From: Agrobacterium tumefaciens
Lineage (GTDB): Bacteria > Pseudomonadota > Alphaproteobacteria > Rhizobiales > Rhizobiaceae
Assembly: GCF_005221385.1 (NCBI RefSeq)
Contig: NZ_CP039903.1
Span: forward strand, 434,001 to 498,000
DNA: 64,000 bases
Direction: 5' to 3'
Position numbers and translations under genes: made by a program. The notes beneath the pieces are model-generated. The model was not told the origin of the DNA and did not search any database. It saw nothing but the letters and a program-made list of their open reading frames with translations. Of this stretch, positions 1 to 11,444 are shown one piece after another. The stretch's first letter is position 1. Each line of letters begins with the position of its first letter.

Positions 1-281
1 GCACGTTCGGCAGCCTCCCGCGCCGCCTCCCGCTGTTGCATGATGGTTTCGCCACGCTTCTTCTTCTCAGCCGCCTGCCGGGCCTGATCGTAAAGATCGC
101 GCTTTTTGGGGTCTTTCAAAAGGTCATAAGCCTGCCCGATTTCGGCGAATCGCGCCGAAGCATCGGGATCGTCGCGATTGGCGTCCGGATGGACGGTTTT
201 CGCCTTCGTGCGCCAGGCAGCCTTGATTTCCTCATGGCGGGCGTCACGTTTCACGCCGAGGATCGAATATGGATCGCGCAT
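1..281 (-). CDS. DnaJ-family (J-domain) protein, C-terminus cut by window edge
   Basis: The gene runs off the left edge; its first 93 codons are visible. The N-terminus reads MRDPYSILGV and is followed by a J-domain with the HPD tripeptide (about residues 33-35) that stimulates Hsp70 ATPase. After the J-domain comes a Lys/Arg/Glu-rich stretch (QAAEKKKRGE). The start at 281 places the J-domain at the very N-terminus, as in DnaJ and CbpA types; an in-frame ATG further upstream (near 320) would add residues outside the domain. Without the C-terminal part I cannot tell a full DnaJ or CbpA from a short J-only co-chaperone, and no Gly/Phe linker or zinc fingers are visible yet. Confidence 0.85.
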   Translation of the reverse strand, partial: MRDPYSILGVKRDARHEEIKAAWRTKAKTVHPDANRDDPDASARFAEIGQAYDLLKDPKKRDLYDQARQAAEKKKRGETIMQQREAAREAAER

Positions 282-490
282 GCGAAACACCAGTTACGTT
301 GGCTCAGTCTGCCGCCGTTCATGGCGCAATCCTGAAACTAACCCCTCCGAAAAGGGATGCCCGCGATCATTCGCGTACACGCCCTCGGTTTAATCAACGT
401 CGACTGTTGCAATAAGTTGCTAATCACTCCTTTACGCAGGACGCGCGGCGCGTGGTGGCCGGCCTTATTCCATGCGCCAAGGTAAATAGA

Positions 491-940
491 TTATTTCTGC
501 TCGAAGCGGGTCATCAACCACTCGCCGGTTTCCGACAGGCAGGCCTGCCCGGAGTAAGCGGCCACGCCTTCGAAGGAGTGGCGCGTCGTCCTGAAATCGC
601 GGCAGACGAAACCGCTGGATCTGTCTTCGTGAATGGCGGTAACCACGCCGGCGCTGCCGGTTGCGGCATTGGCCCAGGGCAGCGGCTGGTCGGCAAGTTT
701 GGCAAGATCGGCCGATGTTACCGCATTGCGGATGGTCGCATCATCGGTCTGCTGGCCGTTATTCTGCTGGTTGGGAACCGAGGCCGTGGAGAGCGAGCGG
801 TCGACCTTGTCGCCGCCGAACAGATCGAGGCTGACACAACCGCTCAGCACCACGAGCATTGACACGACGGCGGAAACTTCCGCGATCGACGAAAGGAGGC
901 CCTTTGTTCGACTGTTCGACTTTGCTATGACGGTCACCAT
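491..940 (-). CDS. Lipoprotein, probable RT0821/Lpp0805-like surface protein
   Basis: About 149 residues. The N-terminus has a basic segment, a hydrophobic stretch and a lipobox ending in LSGC, so it should be exported and lipid-anchored. The mature part carries the sequence [12 protein letters not shown] and a C-terminal region with two cysteines ([11 protein letters not shown] and QACL), a layout I associate with the small RT0821/Lpp0805 surface-protein family of alphaproteobacteria. I chose the ATG at 940 because it begins directly at the basic signal region; an ATG ten codons upstream is possible. It is divergent from pdxH, and its molecular function is unknown. Confidence 0.72.
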   Translation of the reverse strand: MVTVIAKSNSRTKGLLSSIAEVSAVVSMLVVLSGCVSLDLFGGDKVDRSLSTASVPNQQNNGQQTDDATIRNAVTSADLAKLADQPLPWANAATGSAGVVTAIHEDRSSGFVCRDFRTTRHSFEGVAAYSGQACLSETGEWLMTRFEQK

Positions 941-996
941 CTTTCGCCAGAAATCATCTCTGGGGTCCAAATCAGCTCGGGAGCATTTTAGTCAAT

Positions 997-1617
997 ATGT
1001 CGGAAATGGGGTTAACATCCAGTGACTTCACGGAAGAAAATGAACCGTTCACGCTTTTTGCCGAATGGCTGAAGGATGCGACGGCTTCCGAAGTCAACGA
1101 TCCGAACGCGGTTGCACTCGCAACCGTCGATGAAAACGGCCTGCCGAACGTGCGCATGGTGCTGTTGAAAGACGTCGATGATCGCGGCTTCGTTTTCTAC
1201 ACGAATTTCGAAAGCCAGAAGGGCCGTGAAATCCTCGGCCAGAAAAAAGCGGCCATGTGTTTCCACTGGAAAAGCTTGCGACGGCAGGTGCGCCTGCGCG
1301 GCGAGGTGGAGATCGTGACGGACGCTGAGGCGGATGCTTATTACGCCTCCCGCCCGCGTGGCAGCCGCATCGGCGCCTGGGCGTCCAAACAGTCACGGCC
1401 TCTGGAAGGCCGTTTCGCGCTGGAGAAGGCGGTCGCCGAATATACCGCGAAATATGCCATCGGCGATATTCCGCGCCCGGCCCACTGGTCCGGTTTCCGC
1501 ATTCGCCCGGTCAGCATCGAATTCTGGCACGACCGCAAATTCCGCCTGCACGACCGCGTCGAATTCCGCCGCGAGACACCGGATGCGCCGTGGTCCAAGG
1601 TTCGTATGTATCCTTGA
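997..1617 (+). CDS. pdxH: Pyridoxamine 5'-phosphate oxidase
   Basis: 206 residues, the usual PdxH length. The enzyme oxidises pyridoxamine- or pyridoxine-5'-phosphate to pyridoxal 5'-phosphate with FMN and O2, in the cytosol. Visible family signatures are [19 protein letters not shown], the FMN-binding SQKGREI and [12 protein letters not shown] segments, [13 protein letters not shown], and the C-terminal PLP-contact region [12 protein letters not shown] that ends with the typical YP. It is divergently arranged with the lipoprotein to its left and convergent with the TauE-like permease on its right, separated by a hairpin. Confidence 0.97.
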   Translation: MSEMGLTSSDFTEENEPFTLFAEWLKDATASEVNDPNAVALATVDENGLPNVRMVLLKDVDDRGFVFYTNFESQKGREILGQKKAAMCFHWKSLRRQVRLRGEVEIVTDAEADAYYASRPRGSRIGAWASKQSRPLEGRFALEKAVAEYTAKYAIGDIPRPAHWSGFRIRPVSIEFWHDRKFRLHDRVEFRRETPDAPWSKVRMYP

Positions 1618-1626
1618 ACGCTGCAA

Positions 1627-1653
1627 AGGCAGGCCGGTGCGGCCTGCCTATTT
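1627..1653. terminator. Hairpin between convergent pdxH and permease genes
   Basis: Nine-base perfect arms (AGGCAGGCC and GGCCTGCCT) enclose a five-base loop directly after pdxH. The hairpin abuts the stop codon of the oppositely oriented permease, so it may serve both genes. The T-run after it is short (TATTTC). Confidence 0.6.
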
Positions 1654-2427
1654 CAACAGCGAATCGAACAGCGGCAGGCCGATGACGGCGGAAATGGCGA
1701 TAAGGCCGTAGCAGATGCGCCGGAACGCCGCTTCATCGGCAAATCCGTGCAGGCGCGCGCCGACGTAAAGGCCCGCCCCGTAAAACGGCAGGGCCAGCAG
1801 GAAAAAGACGAAGACATCGGCGGTGAAAAGACCACCGAAAAAATAGCTTGCCGTGGAAATCACGGTCGAAACCGCGAAATAAAGAATGACATTGGCGCGC
1901 ACGAAGGCACCTTTAAGCGCCCCGCCAAGCCAATAGGCGACCACGGGCGGCCCGCCCAATTGCGCAGCGCCGGAAAACAGCCCGGCCAGAAACCCGGTAA
2001 ACAGGGTCAGAGGCGTCTTTGGCCGTCCGCTGTAACGCCAGCCGGAAAGCAGAAACAATAACAGCACGACGACCACGGTGGAGATGATCCAGCGCAGGGT
2101 CAGCGGATCGCCATGGGAAAGCAGCAGGGTTCCAAGCGGGACGCCGACAAGTGCGCCTGCCGCCATGGTGAAGACCTCGCGCCGGTCCGCCATGCGAAAG
2201 GCAGGCGGTATCATGCCGAGCGTCAACACGCCGTCCACCACCAGCAGAACCGCTGACGCGATGCGTGGCCCGACGATGGCGCTGGCAAGCGGAATGAAGA
2301 TGAGTGCCGCGCCGAAGCCGGAAAAGCCACGGGCAAGACCGGCAAGAAAAGCCGCGCCCGCAAACATCGCCAGCAGCGTCGGGCTATGGGCGGTGATGAG
2401 CGATGAGAAAAAATCGAGATAAGGCAT
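1648..2427 (-). CDS. TauE/SafE-family sulfite/sulfoacetate-type membrane permease
   Basis: About 259 residues with eight or so hydrophobic segments. The N-terminal AGAAFLAGLARGFSGFGAAL and the mid-protein GFLAGLFSGAAQLGGPPVVAYWL are the paired glycine-rich repeats of the TauE/SafE (DUF81) family, in which each half carries a G-x-G-rich hairpin. Family members export or import sulfur-containing or other organic anions across the inner membrane; the substrate here cannot be read from sequence. The ATG at 2427 is preferred; a GTG four codons upstream is possible. Its stop overlaps the pdxH hairpin. Confidence 0.87.
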   Translation of the reverse strand: MPYLDFFSSLITAHSPTLLAMFAGAAFLAGLARGFSGFGAALIFIPLASAIVGPRIASAVLLVVDGVLTLGMIPPAFRMADRREVFTMAAGALVGVPLGTLLLSHGDPLTLRWIISTVVVVLLLFLLSGWRYSGRPKTPLTLFTGFLAGLFSGAAQLGGPPVVAYWLGGALKGAFVRANVILYFAVSTVISTASYFFGGLFTADVFVFFLLALPFYGAGLYVGARLHGFADEAAFRRICYGLIAISAVIGLPLFDSLLK

Positions 2428-2578
2428 GGGTGACGGCACTGTTTCGAATGACTGTTCCTATCGCGATGGCGGGCATCTGTCGCGGAGATTTCCGTTCAAG
2501 GTCGCGAAACATCCTTTCGGATCGACGCGGCCGGAGAATCGTGGTTAGAGTTGTAACGCACGAACAAAGGATGAACAA

Positions 2579-2884
2579 ATGCTTGCTGACATGATGCGCC
2601 GGTTTGAAGAGGCCTCGCAAAAATATGCCGCTGAAAATGGAATATTCCGCGACCCGGACTGGTACATGCTGAAGCTTCAGGAAGAGGTTGGCGAGGTGAC
2701 GCAGGCCTGGAACCGGCTGACAGGGCGGGCGCGCATCAAGGGCAGGAGCAAAGAGGAGATGAAGGGGGATCTGGCCGACGAAACTGCTGATCTCCTCGGC
2801 CATGTGCTGTTGCTGGCCCATTATAACGGTCTCGATATTGAAGGAGCGATCGAGCGTAAGTGGCGTTTCAGGTCGATGGGCTGA
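2579..2884 (+). CDS. MazG-like nucleotide pyrophosphohydrolase
   Basis: 101 residues, a single MazG-type all-alpha domain. The metal-binding pattern is clear: EEVGEVTQAW (E-E-x-x-E) in the first half and DETADLLGHVLLLA (E-x-x-D) in the second. Such enzymes cleave (d)NTPs to the monophosphate and PPi, often for nucleotide-pool cleaning. It stands alone, divergent from the permease and convergent with the next membrane-protein gene. The substrate is unknown. Confidence 0.85.
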   Translation: MLADMMRRFEEASQKYAAENGIFRDPDWYMLKLQEEVGEVTQAWNRLTGRARIKGRSKEEMKGDLADETADLLGHVLLLAHYNGLDIEGAIERKWRFRSMG

Positions 2885-2938
2885 CGATCCGCTGAAAAGG
2901 CTCGATCGTTGCGGTATCGTGCCTTTGGCCTGATGCCT

Positions 2939-3316
2939 CTATGAGAGCGAGACGATAAAGAACAGGATCGCAAGAACGGCGGCTATCGGGGTCATGACGA
3001 GCCGTTCTGGACGGCTCTTCGACATTGCATTCAATCCAACGCTCACCGCAAGATAACAGGCGATGATCCAGATGCCGGGTTCGATCCAGCCTGCCGGCCA
3101 GATCTTTGCGAAGCCTGCCTTTTGCAGCGGAAAAGATGCCATAAGGCCATAGATCGCAAGAGAAGCGACACTTGCAATTCTTTGCTTGACCGGCAGCACG
3201 CGGCTCGCGCCGCCCCAGGCAAAACGGCCAAAAGGCGCACCGGCGGCGAGGGTGACCTGAAATGCGGAAAGAGCGAGCAATATAAGCGTCGCGAGCGACA
3301 CGGCCACAAGCATCAT
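2939..3316 (-). CDS. Small integral membrane protein, unknown function
   Basis: About 125 residues with four predicted transmembrane helices: an N-terminal one (LVAVSLATLILLALSAF), one around IASVASLAIYGLMASFPL, one around GIWIIACYLAVSVGL, and a C-terminal one (AAVLAILFFIVSL). I do not recognise a named family; the size and four-helix layout resemble small DUF-type membrane proteins of rhizobia. The ATG at 3316 has a GGGAG about seven bases upstream, which favours it over the GTG at 3322. Confidence 0.7.
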   Translation of the reverse strand: MMLVAVSLATLILLALSAFQVTLAAGAPFGRFAWGGASRVLPVKQRIASVASLAIYGLMASFPLQKAGFAKIWPAGWIEPGIWIIACYLAVSVGLNAMSKSRPERLVMTPIAAVLAILFFIVSLS

Positions 3317-3444
3317 GACCACTCCCGTTATGGATGCGCCGACGGAGGCGCTTGACCAATATCGGCGTTCCGGCCGCTACAACCTCCACTATAAGTTCAA
3401 ACGGCGAAAGGCGTATGACGCGCATTTACGCCACTGCCCACTCT

Positions 3445-4119
3445 TCAAATCCGTAAAAGCCGTGCGTCTTGCAGCATGTCTGCCACCGCATGCAAATCAC
3501 CCATGACGGCAACGCACTTCTCCCGCATTTCCTCGGTTGGCGGCGCGACATCCGGTACCATGATTGTCATCATGCCGGCCGAAGAGGCCGAGCGGACGCC
3601 GGAATAGGAATCTTCCAGTGCAAGGCAGCGGCCAGGATCGAGGCCGAGGCGCTTTGCGGCAGTGAGATAGGGCATGGGCGCGGGTTTCGGTTCGGTATAA
3701 TCGCCGCGCGCCACGATGGTGTCGAAGCGCCTGAGAAGGTCGTAAGGGCCGAGGTGGCGGGTGACCGATGTGTGCTGCGACGATGTCGCGATGGCGCGGC
3801 GGATATCCAGCCGGTCGAGGAGATCGAGGATTTCGGCGACGCCGGGTTTCAGCGCCACACCCTCCGCCATCATCACACCGAGATGCCGGAGCCATGCGTC
3901 GCGAAAAGCGTCTATGGGAAAATCCGCGCCATAGTCGGCAAAGATGGTGCCGGTGATGACATCCCACGGACTGCCGCAGACCTTCTGATAGGTCTCGACC
4001 TGCATTCCATGGCCGCCTTCCGCAGAAGCCGCCAGAAATGAATCGCGATAAAGCACCTCGCTTTCAATCAGCAATCCGTCCATGTCGAAAACAACCGCAT
4101 GCGGGCGAAAGGGCAGCAT
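3445..4119 (-). CDS. HAD-superfamily hydrolase, sugar-phosphatase/beta-phosphoglucomutase-like
   Basis: 224 residues with all four HAD motifs: VVFDMDGLLIES (nucleophile Asp and general acid), ATSS (motif II), KPAPMPYL (motif III lysine) and LEDSYSGVRSA (motif IV). The helical cap between motifs I and II marks subfamily I, as in phosphoglycolate phosphatase, beta-phosphoglucomutase or sugar phosphatases. These are cytosolic phosphoester hydrolases; the substrate cannot be set from sequence. It lies on the same strand as the VOC gene immediately upstream, with only four bases between them, suggesting co-transcription. Confidence 0.9.
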   Translation of the reverse strand: MLPFRPHAVVFDMDGLLIESEVLYRDSFLAASAEGGHGMQVETYQKVCGSPWDVITGTIFADYGADFPIDAFRDAWLRHLGVMMAEGVALKPGVAEILDLLDRLDIRRAIATSSQHTSVTRHLGPYDLLRRFDTIVARGDYTEPKPAPMPYLTAAKRLGLDPGRCLALEDSYSGVRSASSAGMMTIMVPDVAPPTEEMREKCVAVMGDLHAVADMLQDARLLRI

Positions 4120-4123
4120 GGGC

Positions 4124-4561
4124 TCAACCGAACCGGAAGGGGCGCTCGCCCAAGCTCTCGAATGGGCGGATCAGATAACCGTCCGGATCGGCGACGATGA
4201 ATTGCCGGTTGCCAACCTCGACCGTCCCGCGCCTGTACCACTTCTCTTCCGGCGCCAGAACGAGGTCGATCGAAGAGCGTTCCAGCCGCGTGAGAATGGG
4301 TTGCAGGGAAGGGACGGCGAGCTGCAGGTTCATGCCGCGACCCAGCGGAAACTCAAGCGCGGCATTGTCAGCCACGAAGGTCCGGGTCGCGCCGATCTGG
4401 TCGATCATGACCTGTGCCTCATCGAGCGCAAGATAGGCGAAGCCCTCTTCAGGGCGCTCATAAACCACATGAAAACCGATCAGGTCGCAATAAAAGGCGC
4501 GGCTTTTCAGCCAATCCGTGACGGCAAGTTCCGGGACGAGGGCATTGCGTATGATGGTCAT
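4124..4561 (-). CDS. VOC-family (glyoxalase/bleomycin-resistance fold) protein
   Basis: 145 residues from the ATG at 4561, which has AAGGAG spaced five bases upstream. It reads as one vicinal-oxygen-chelate unit pair: ALVPELAVTDWLKSRAFYCD at the start and RQFIVADPDGYLIRPFE at the end, a pattern seen in bleomycin-resistance-like proteins. The function could be binding or isomerisation of a small molecule, and no metal ligands are certain. It is four bases upstream of the HAD gene and probably shares its transcript. Confidence 0.82.
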   Translation of the reverse strand: MTIIRNALVPELAVTDWLKSRAFYCDLIGFHVVYERPEEGFAYLALDEAQVMIDQIGATRTFVADNAALEFPLGRGMNLQLAVPSLQPILTRLERSSIDLVLAPEEKWYRRGTVEVGNRQFIVADPDGYLIRPFESLGERPFRFG

Positions 4562-4735
4562 GGTCTCCTTATGCCGCGCAGGCCCGGCGTTTGGAGGAGG
4601 GCCTGCCGTGAGGGTGATCTTATCGTCTTCTCGGCGAGGTGCCAGAGGAAACCTCATCATGGCAGCCATGTGCGATGTTATGGGCTGGGATTGATGCGGC
4701 AGGCTCAACGTTTCGCGTGACCGCAACTCTCTCTG

Positions 4736-4850
4736 CCGTCATGCCAGACTGGATCCGGCATCCAGCCAGCCCAAGTCCCTGGGCTGACAAGACTCTTCTC
4801 GCCGTGCAGACGCGCGTCGGCTGGATACCGGCTCAGGGCCGGTATGACGG
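4736..4850. repeat. Dispersed palindromic repeat, family A copy 1
   Basis: The outer arms are GTCATGCC and GGTATGAC; inside are CATCCAGCCAGCCCAAGTCC and its inward counterpart near CGTCGGCTGGAT. A clearly related copy lies at 44843-44957 and a shorter, diverged one near 49625. It sits between the VOC gene and tldD and has no coding signal. It belongs to the general class of rhizobial RIME-type intergenic palindromes, possibly with RNA-hairpin activity. Confidence 0.7.
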
Positions 4851-4889
4851 AATTTGGGACAGACCGTAGTGATCCAAACTCCGAATTCC

Positions 4890-6305
4890 TTACGCTTTCG
4901 TACCGCCGACGGTGATCTGGTCCATGCGCAGATGCGGCTGCCCAACACCGACCGGCACCCATTGCCCGGCCTTGCCGCAATTACCGATGCCCGTATCGAG
5001 TTTGGAATCATTGCCGATCATCGATACGCGTTTCATCGCGTCCGGTCCGTTGCCGATCAGCATGGCGCCCTTTACCGGCGCGCCGATCCTGCCGTTTTCG
5101 ATGAGGTAGGCCTCGGTGCAGCCGAACACGAATTTGCCTGAGGTGATATCCACCTGTCCGCCACCGAAGGAAACGGCATAGATGCCTTGTCTGACGGAGG
5201 AGATGATCTCCTCGGGCGTCTTGTCGCCTGATAGCATGTAGGTATTGGTCATGCGTGGCATCGGCACATGCGAATAACCCTGCCGGCGACCATTACCGGT
5301 GGCCTTTGCGCCCATCAGCCGGGCATTCTGGCGGTCCTGCATATAGCCCACCAGCCTGCCGTTCTCGATCAGCACATTATAAGCGGACGGCGTACCCTCG
5401 TCGTCGATGGTGAGTGAGCCGCGACGGCTGTCGATGGTGCCGTCATCCACGACAGTCACGCCGGGGGCGGCCACCATCTCACCCATCAGGCCGGCAAAGG
5501 CCGATGTCTTCTTGCGGTTGAAATCGCCTTCCAGACCGTGACCGACCGCCTCATGCAGCATCACGCCCGGCCAGCCGGAGCCGAGCACCACATCCATGGT
5601 GCCGGCCGGTGCATCGATGGCGGTCAGGTTGACGAGCGCCTGGCGCAACGCTTCATCCGCACCGCGCTGCCAGCTTTCCGTGGTAATGAAATCGCCAAAA
5701 CCGACGCGGCCGCCAATGCCGTAGGAGCCGCTTTCCTGCCGGTCGCCGTCACCCCCCACCACGGAAATGTTGATGCGGGTCATGGGCCTGATGTCGCTGA
5801 CGCGATGACCATCGGCGCGCAGTATGTCCACCACCTGCCAGCTGGCGGAAATCGTCGCCGTCACCTGCCGGACGTTTTCGTCCTTGTCGCGCAGATAGGC
5901 GTCGATATCGGTGAGAAGTTTCACCTTCTCTTCAAAGCTCGGGCTGCCGATCGGGTTTTCGTCGCCGTAAAGTTTCTTGTTGGTGCGCTGGGGCGCGGCG
6001 GCATAGGAGCCGGAATAACCGCGGGTGACAGCGCCGACTGCATCCGAAGCGCGCTTCAGCGCACCTTGCGAAAGCTCGCCGGCATGGGCGTAACCCACCG
6101 TCTCGCCGGCAACGGCGCGCAGGCCAAAACCCTGATCCGTGTTGAAAGAGCCGCCCTTGAGCCGGCCATTGTCGAAGGTTAGCGATTCGGCCTGGGCATG
6201 TTCGATGAACAGCTCGCCATCGTCAGCGCCGGCAAGCGCCTCTCCGACGAGCTTGCGCAATTGCGTTTCATCGCAATCGAAGAGTTTTACAAGATCGTCG
6301 GTCAT
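4890..6305 (-). CDS. tldD: TldD-type zinc metallopeptidase
   Basis: 471 residues, matching the family length. TldD pairs with PmbA/TldE to degrade unfolded peptides and process microcin- or CcdA-like substrates in the cytosol. The motif H251-E-A-V-G-H256 is the HExxxH zinc site and FGCTEAYLIENG holds the conserved cysteine ligand region near the C-terminus. The N-terminal half has the family sequence FNTDQGFGLRAVAGETVGYA. The partner PmbA is not in the window. The gene has its own upstream spacer before the IalB-like gene on the same strand. Confidence 0.96.
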   Translation of the reverse strand: MTDDLVKLFDCDETQLRKLVGEALAGADDGELFIEHAQAESLTFDNGRLKGGSFNTDQGFGLRAVAGETVGYAHAGELSQGALKRASDAVGAVTRGYSGSYAAAPQRTNKKLYGDENPIGSPSFEEKVKLLTDIDAYLRDKDENVRQVTATISASWQVVDILRADGHRVSDIRPMTRINISVVGGDGDRQESGSYGIGGRVGFGDFITTESWQRGADEALRQALVNLTAIDAPAGTMDVVLGSGWPGVMLHEAVGHGLEGDFNRKKTSAFAGLMGEMVAAPGVTVVDDGTIDSRRGSLTIDDEGTPSAYNVLIENGRLVGYMQDRQNARLMGAKATGNGRRQGYSHVPMPRMTNTYMLSGDKTPEEIISSVRQGIYAVSFGGGQVDITSGKFVFGCTEAYLIENGRIGAPVKGAMLIGNGPDAMKRVSMIGNDSKLDTGIGNCGKAGQWVPVGVGQPHLRMDQITVGGTKA

Positions 6306-6388
6306 GGGAGGCTCCAGTCATTATCGTTCAATGACCGATTTAGGCACTGGAGCGGGCAGACGCAAGGCTGCCCGTCGACGACGAGGCG

Positions 6389-6913
6389 TTACGGCAGCGC
6401 GTCGTAGCCTTCGGCAAAGCCGGTCAGCTCGATCGGAATGCCGACACGGTCCTGATCGACGGATTCACGCAGCGCAAAAACGGCGGCCTTGCCGGCGCGC
6501 AGAACCTTCAGCAGCTCATCGTCAATATCCACTTCCACATAGCAGCCTTCGGAGAAGCAGCGGGTGAAATAGGCGCGGCCGATATTATTGTTGTCGATAT
6601 AAAGCTCCATGCCGTCCTTCAGGAGAACGCCGAGCGGTGCGAGGATACGCAGGATGCGCGACTTGCGATCGGCGGTCTTCAACACCACCACCGAAAGCCC
6701 CACTTCCGGGCGGTCGTCGGCAATCACGTTCTGCATCAGGGCGCATTGTTCTTCCGACGCACCCGCCGGTTTGTCGCAGATGACAGACCATGCGCCATGC
6801 GTCGACTTCGGCGTGCCGGGCGGCTGCTGTTGCGCCAGCGCCGCAGCGGCGGGGGCGATGATGGCAAGACCGGCGGCGGCAAGAAAAGTGCGCGCGAGCG
6901 GGGAAAGACGCAT
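6389..6913 (-). CDS. Invasion-associated locus B (IalB) family secreted protein
   Basis: 174 residues beginning MRLSPLARTFLAAAGLAII, a Sec signal peptide that ends near ALAQQQ. The mature part has the IalB pattern: HGAWSVICD early, a Cys pair (SEEQCALMQN), a central LGVLLKDGMELYID, and TRCFSEGCYVEVDID. In Bartonella the IalB protein aids erythrocyte invasion; in rhizobia homologues are common periplasmic or outer proteins of unsettled role. The ATG at 6913 was chosen because it begins the signal peptide. It is divergent from the cytochrome oxidase operon. Confidence 0.9.
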   Translation of the reverse strand: MRLSPLARTFLAAAGLAIIAPAAAALAQQQPPGTPKSTHGAWSVICDKPAGASEEQCALMQNVIADDRPEVGLSVVVLKTADRKSRILRILAPLGVLLKDGMELYIDNNNIGRAYFTRCFSEGCYVEVDIDDELLKVLRAGKAAVFALRESVDQDRVGIPIELTGFAEGYDALP

Positions 6914-7291
6914 GGATACCTCTGGGATTCGAATCAGTGCGGCTATTTTGACGCCATAATCCGGAAAAAAAAGCCTTGGAACCTCAATTCCAGCGGAGTT
7001 GGGCGGAAATAGGACCTTTCTGCTTTGTTTATGTCCGTAATTTCTCCGTCCGCCACGCCGCGTCCGGCCCGCGCTGGCAGGCCGCAAAACCCTCTGAAAG
7101 AAGGGCCTGTGCCGCATTTTGACTGTTTGAAAGCGGTCGCGGCCTATCCATTCGGGTGCGGAGTGCGGGAAAGTCGACCGCCAATTGACCAATGGCAAAA
7201 TTGGCGGACATCCGTGTCCCGACGCATATTGCGGCAGAGGACAAACTGTGGTTTGAAGTTAGTACCATTAGCATGGATTCTGCGTCTGTGA

Positions 7292-7305
7292 TTGATCTAG
7301 ATCAG
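7292..7305 (+). promoter_or_regulatory. FNR/FixK-like box ahead of the cytochrome oxidase operon
   Basis: The sequence TTGAT-CTAG-ATCAG matches the FNR/FixK consensus TTGAT-N4-ATCAA at nine of ten fixed positions. Its core TGATCTAGATCA is a perfect 12-base palindrome. It ends 21 bases before the coxB GTG, too close to act as an activator site for a usual promoter unless transcription starts very near. A repressing or roadblock role under low oxygen would fit better. The roughly 410-bp gap between the IalB-like gene and coxB holds no other gene. Confidence 0.45.
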
Positions 7306-7326
7306 ACGCGCGAGGGAGAGGGTACC

Positions 7327-9941
<2,615 letters not shown>

Positions 9942-10328
9942 ATGCCGGACCGGAAAGCGCGGGCGCTGCTCGCGCATTCCGGTTGCTGAAAAAGGGGACG
10001 GCGTGGTTGCGCCCGTGCCGTTTCCAAAGGCGGGAGGTCCGCCGCTGCGTGACATTTTGTCCAAGCGAAGCTTGTCGTCCGACATGATACATGCCCGGAT
10101 GTGATAAATGCCAAGTTTGGCCTTTATGAATGAGCAGGCGCAGACGAGTAGCGGGGTGGGCGCGGCGACAGGCCGGGCGAATGACATCGGTTTTGGCCGA
10201 TGCGGCCCATGCCGAAACGTTCGGACCCAATGAATTGACGCATCGCGCATGCCGGAAATCACATTCGTTTTCGGGCCGGTGCAAGGGATGTCGCGGCAAG
10301 TGGCATCTGAAGGAAAACAGGACAGGAA
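9942..10328. other. Intergenic spacer between coxA and ctaB
   Basis: This 387-bp gap inside an otherwise tight operon has no gene I can support. A GC-rich inverted repeat (GCGCGGGCGCTGCTCGCGC) lies shortly after the coxA stop. A 41-codon open frame at 10108-10233 lacks a good ribosome site and family features. The ctaB ribosome-binding region is AGGACAGGAA just before 10329. Confidence 0.5.
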
Positions 10329-11282
10329 ATGACCGTTATCGACAATCGCGACATGCTGGGTGTTGAAAGCTCCGAACTCTCGGAAGCCGGCGCGCGCGAT
10401 TATTTCGAATTGCTGAAACCGCGCGTCATGTCGCTCGTCGTCTTCACGGCCTTTGCGGGCCTCGTGCTGGCGCCGGGTGAAATCAATCCGGTGCTTGGGC
10501 TCATCGCCATTCTCTGCATCGCCGTCGGCGCCGGCGCGTCCGGCGCGCTCAACATGTGGTACGATGCCGATATCGACGCCGTGATGAGCCGAACCGCAAA
10601 GCGGCCGATCCCTTCGGGCCGTATCGCGCCGCGTGAGGCCTTGGCCTTCGGGCTGACGCTGTCGGCCTTTTCGGTGGTCATCCTCGGCCTTGCGGTCAAC
10701 TGGTTCTCCGCCGGTCTGCTCGCCTTCACCATCTTTTTTTACGCCGTCGTTTATACGATGTGGCTGAAGCGCTCGACGCCACAGAACATCGTCATCGGCG
10801 GTGCTGCCGGCGCTTTCCCGCCCATGCTCGGCTGGGCCTGTGTCACCGGCGGCGTTTCGCTTGATAGTATCATCCTGTTCCTCATCATCTTTTTATGGAC
10901 GCCGGCGCATTTCTGGGCGCTGGCGCTGTTCAAGATGCGCGATTACGGCTCCGTCGGCATTCCGATGATGCCCAATGTGGCCGGCGAACGCTCCACCAAG
11001 AACCAGATGATCGTTTACGCCGTGCTGACGGCGGCCGCGGCCGTCGCGCCGTATTTCACGGGTCTGGCGAGCGGCGGTTACGGCATTTTCGCGGCCGTGC
11101 TGAGTGCGATCTTCATCTACTGTTCGCTCGATGTCCGGCGCATGCCTGAGGGTGACGAGAAGATGCTGCCCGCCAAGAAGATGTTCGCCTATTCGGTGCT
11201 TTACCTCTTCGCCATCTTTTCCGGCCTTCTGGCCGATCATTTCGCTCCGGCCCTGAAGGCCGTGATTTCGGGAGTTCTGTGA
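10329..11282 (+). CDS. ctaB: Protohaem IX farnesyltransferase (haem O synthase)
   Basis: 317 residues, nine hydrophobic helices, UbiA prenyltransferase fold. Both Asp-rich motifs are there: [20 protein letters not shown] (first) and [20 protein letters not shown] (second, near the C-terminal half). It transfers the farnesyl chain to haem b, the first step to haem A for this oxidase. The start at 10329 has AGGA about ten bases before it. The stop overlaps the next small gene by one base (TGATG), so translation is likely coupled. No ctaA is in the window. Confidence 0.96.
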   Translation: MTVIDNRDMLGVESSELSEAGARDYFELLKPRVMSLVVFTAFAGLVLAPGEINPVLGLIAILCIAVGAGASGALNMWYDADIDAVMSRTAKRPIPSGRIAPREALAFGLTLSAFSVVILGLAVNWFSAGLLAFTIFFYAVVYTMWLKRSTPQNIVIGGAAGAFPPMLGWACVTGGVSLDSIILFLIIFLWTPAHFWALALFKMRDYGSVGIPMMPNVAGERSTKNQMIVYAVLTAAAAVAPYFTGLASGGYGIFAAVLSAIFIYCSLDVRRMPEGDEKMLPAKKMFAYSVLYLFAIFSGLLADHFAPALKAVISGVL

Positions 11283-11413
11283 TGGAAACGGTGGAACTGA
11301 GCGCGGCGCAGAAAAAATCGAGACGCGGGCGCAATATCGCGCTCGGCGTCCTGCTCGCCGGTCTGGTGGTGCTGTTCTACGTCATCACCATCATCAAGAT
11401 TGGCTCGCATTGA
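11282..11413 (+). CDS. coxF: CoxF-like single-helix oxidase assembly peptide
   Basis: A 43-residue gene: a basic cytosolic head ([12 protein letters not shown]) followed by one transmembrane helix ([20 protein letters not shown]). It begins in the TGATG overlap with ctaB and ends 31 bases before ctaG. A small hydrophobic protein at exactly this position is a usual member of rhizobial aa3 operons and is often called CoxF; its role is presumed to be in assembly. The identification rests on position, size and topology, not on residues. Confidence 0.8.
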   Translation: METVELSAAQKKSRRGRNIALGVLLAGLVVLFYVITIIKIGSH

Positions 11414-11444
11414 CGATCTGACTGGAGGAGAGGAGGAGGAGAAC

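Noticed and set aside
4739..5011. Open frames across the family A repeat before tldD
   Set aside because: They exist only because the repeat lacks stops; no start site or conserved residues.
10108..10233. Possible 41-codon gene between coxA and ctaB
   Set aside because: No ribosome site and no hydrophobic or family features; likely chance.
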